This document shows, in pieces, positions 5,177 through 5,407 of a stretch of DNA of 5,407 nt. Numbering within the stretch: the stretch's first letter is position 1; the number at the start of each line of letters is the position of its first letter. The notes beneath the pieces were generated by a model. It made no database searches. It saw only the letters and a program-made list of their open reading frames with translations, and was not told the origin of the DNA. Source of the stretch: Cyanobacteriota bacterium (GTDB lineage: Bacteria > Cyanobacteriota > Cyanobacteriia > Leptolyngbyales > Leptolyngbyaceae); the NCBI GenBank assembly GCA_027482985.1, contig JAIXVO010000147.1:1-5407 (forward strand), read 5' to 3'. Both the position numbers and the translations under genes were made by a program.

Positions 5177-5182
5177 TATAAT
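5177..5182 (+). promoter_or_regulatory. Candidate ispF promoter -10 box
   Basis: TATAAT is a perfect -10 hexamer 31 nt before the ispF ATG, but nothing like TTGACA lies 16-18 nt upstream, because the 14-bp repeat occupies that position. Transcription would start near 5189. GAGGG at 5199-5203, 10 nt before the ATG, is the likely ribosome binding site. Confidence 0.45.
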
Positions 5183-5213
5183 CGAAGCGTTTCTCGCTGA
5201 GGGTTGACGCGGC

Positions 5214-5407
5214 ATGGCTGGCATTCGGATTGGTAATGGGTACGATATTCATCGGTTAGTCCCCGATCGCCCCTTAATTCTGGGTGGTGTCAAAATTGAG
5301 CACACCTTGGGATTATTGGGACATAGTGATGCCGATGTCCTGACCCACGCCATTATGGATGCCATGTTAGGTGCCCTAAGTTTGGGAGACATTGGGCATT
5401 ACTTTCC
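5214..5407 (+). CDS. ispF: 2-C-methyl-D-erythritol 2,4-cyclodiphosphate synthase, N-terminal part (runs off window)
   Basis: IspF converts CDP-methylerythritol 2-phosphate to methylerythritol cyclodiphosphate and CMP in the MEP pathway, the cyanobacterial route to isoprenoids (carotenoids, phytol, quinones). It acts as a soluble zinc-dependent trimer. The first 64 residues are visible, of about 160 in the family. They begin [15 protein letters not shown], with metal ligands Asp11 and His13 in YDIH (E. coli D8 and H10) and His45 (H42 equivalent) in [12 protein letters not shown]. The [11 protein letters not shown] segment also fits. The ATG at 5214 is supported by GAGGG upstream and by alignment of the IRIGNGYD start. 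It lies about 350 nt behind the LuxR gene, across a repeat-filled spacer, so it probably has its own promoter. The gene is truncated only by the window end. Confidence 0.97.
   Translation, partial: MAGIRIGNGYDIHRLVPDRPLILGGVKIEHTLGLLGHSDADVLTHAIMDAMLGALSLGDIGHYF

Noticed and set aside
4860..5252. Open frames on both strands between the LuxR gene and ispF
   Set aside because: They consist of the tandem repeats and palindromes read as codons, with repeated peptide blocks such as ETFRRN and no start signals.
1..5407. Defence, phage, toxin-antitoxin or biosynthetic cluster
   Set aside because: All complete genes are housekeeping, photosynthetic or regulatory; no transposase, integrase, nuclease or toxin motif was seen on either strand.

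Overview
The window is a piece of a cyanobacterial chromosome. The decisive marker is a complete psbA gene, encoding the photosystem II D1 protein. Supporting signs are five copies of the octamer GCGATCGC (HIP1) in 5.4 kb, heptanucleotide GAGTCAG/GAGCCAG repeats, and GAGACGTTCC...GGAACGTCTC palindromes of a kind common in filamentous and Leptolyngbya-like cyanobacteria. The genus cannot be fixed from the sequence.

Layout. (1) Positions 1-919, plus strand: the 3' end of a type I methionine aminopeptidase gene (map), then after 3 nt a complete HD-domain phosphohydrolase gene. These are probably co-transcribed. (2) 920-1264: a long imperfect inverted repeat, then the strong hairpin terminator of psbA. 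(3) 1265-2347, minus strand: psbA, encoding D1 with Glu at position 130 (the 'high-light' type). Its upstream region carries a clear sigma-70-type promoter and RpaB/HLR1-like octamers. (4) 2440-2694: non-coding, including a 51-nt pure pyrimidine tract. (5) 2695-3747, minus strand: a 350-residue protein of unknown function, with an apparent winged-helix-like N-terminal half and a C-terminal part faintly like a GNAT fold. (6) 3748-4092: a divergent intergenic region with a tRNA-like fragment and a 10-bp-phased array of TTCA repeats. (7) 4093-4866, plus strand: a LuxR-type DNA-binding regulator with a PAS-like middle region. (8) 4867-5213: a repeat-dense spacer with heptamers, three related palindromes, a tandem ~76-bp unit and a 14-bp tandem. 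(9) 5214-5407, plus strand: the 5' end of ispF, of the MEP isoprenoid pathway.

The genes are mostly housekeeping and photosynthetic, and they do not form one obvious pathway. MetAP trims nascent proteins, the HD enzyme probably acts on nucleotides, D1 is the fast-turnover photosystem II core subunit, and IspF feeds isoprenoid (carotenoid, phytol, quinone) synthesis. No phage, transposase, CRISPR or defence system was found. The most interesting material is non-coding: the phased array before the LuxR gene, the psbA leader, and the stacked repeats in front of ispF. The most interesting protein is the uncharacterised 350-residue one.
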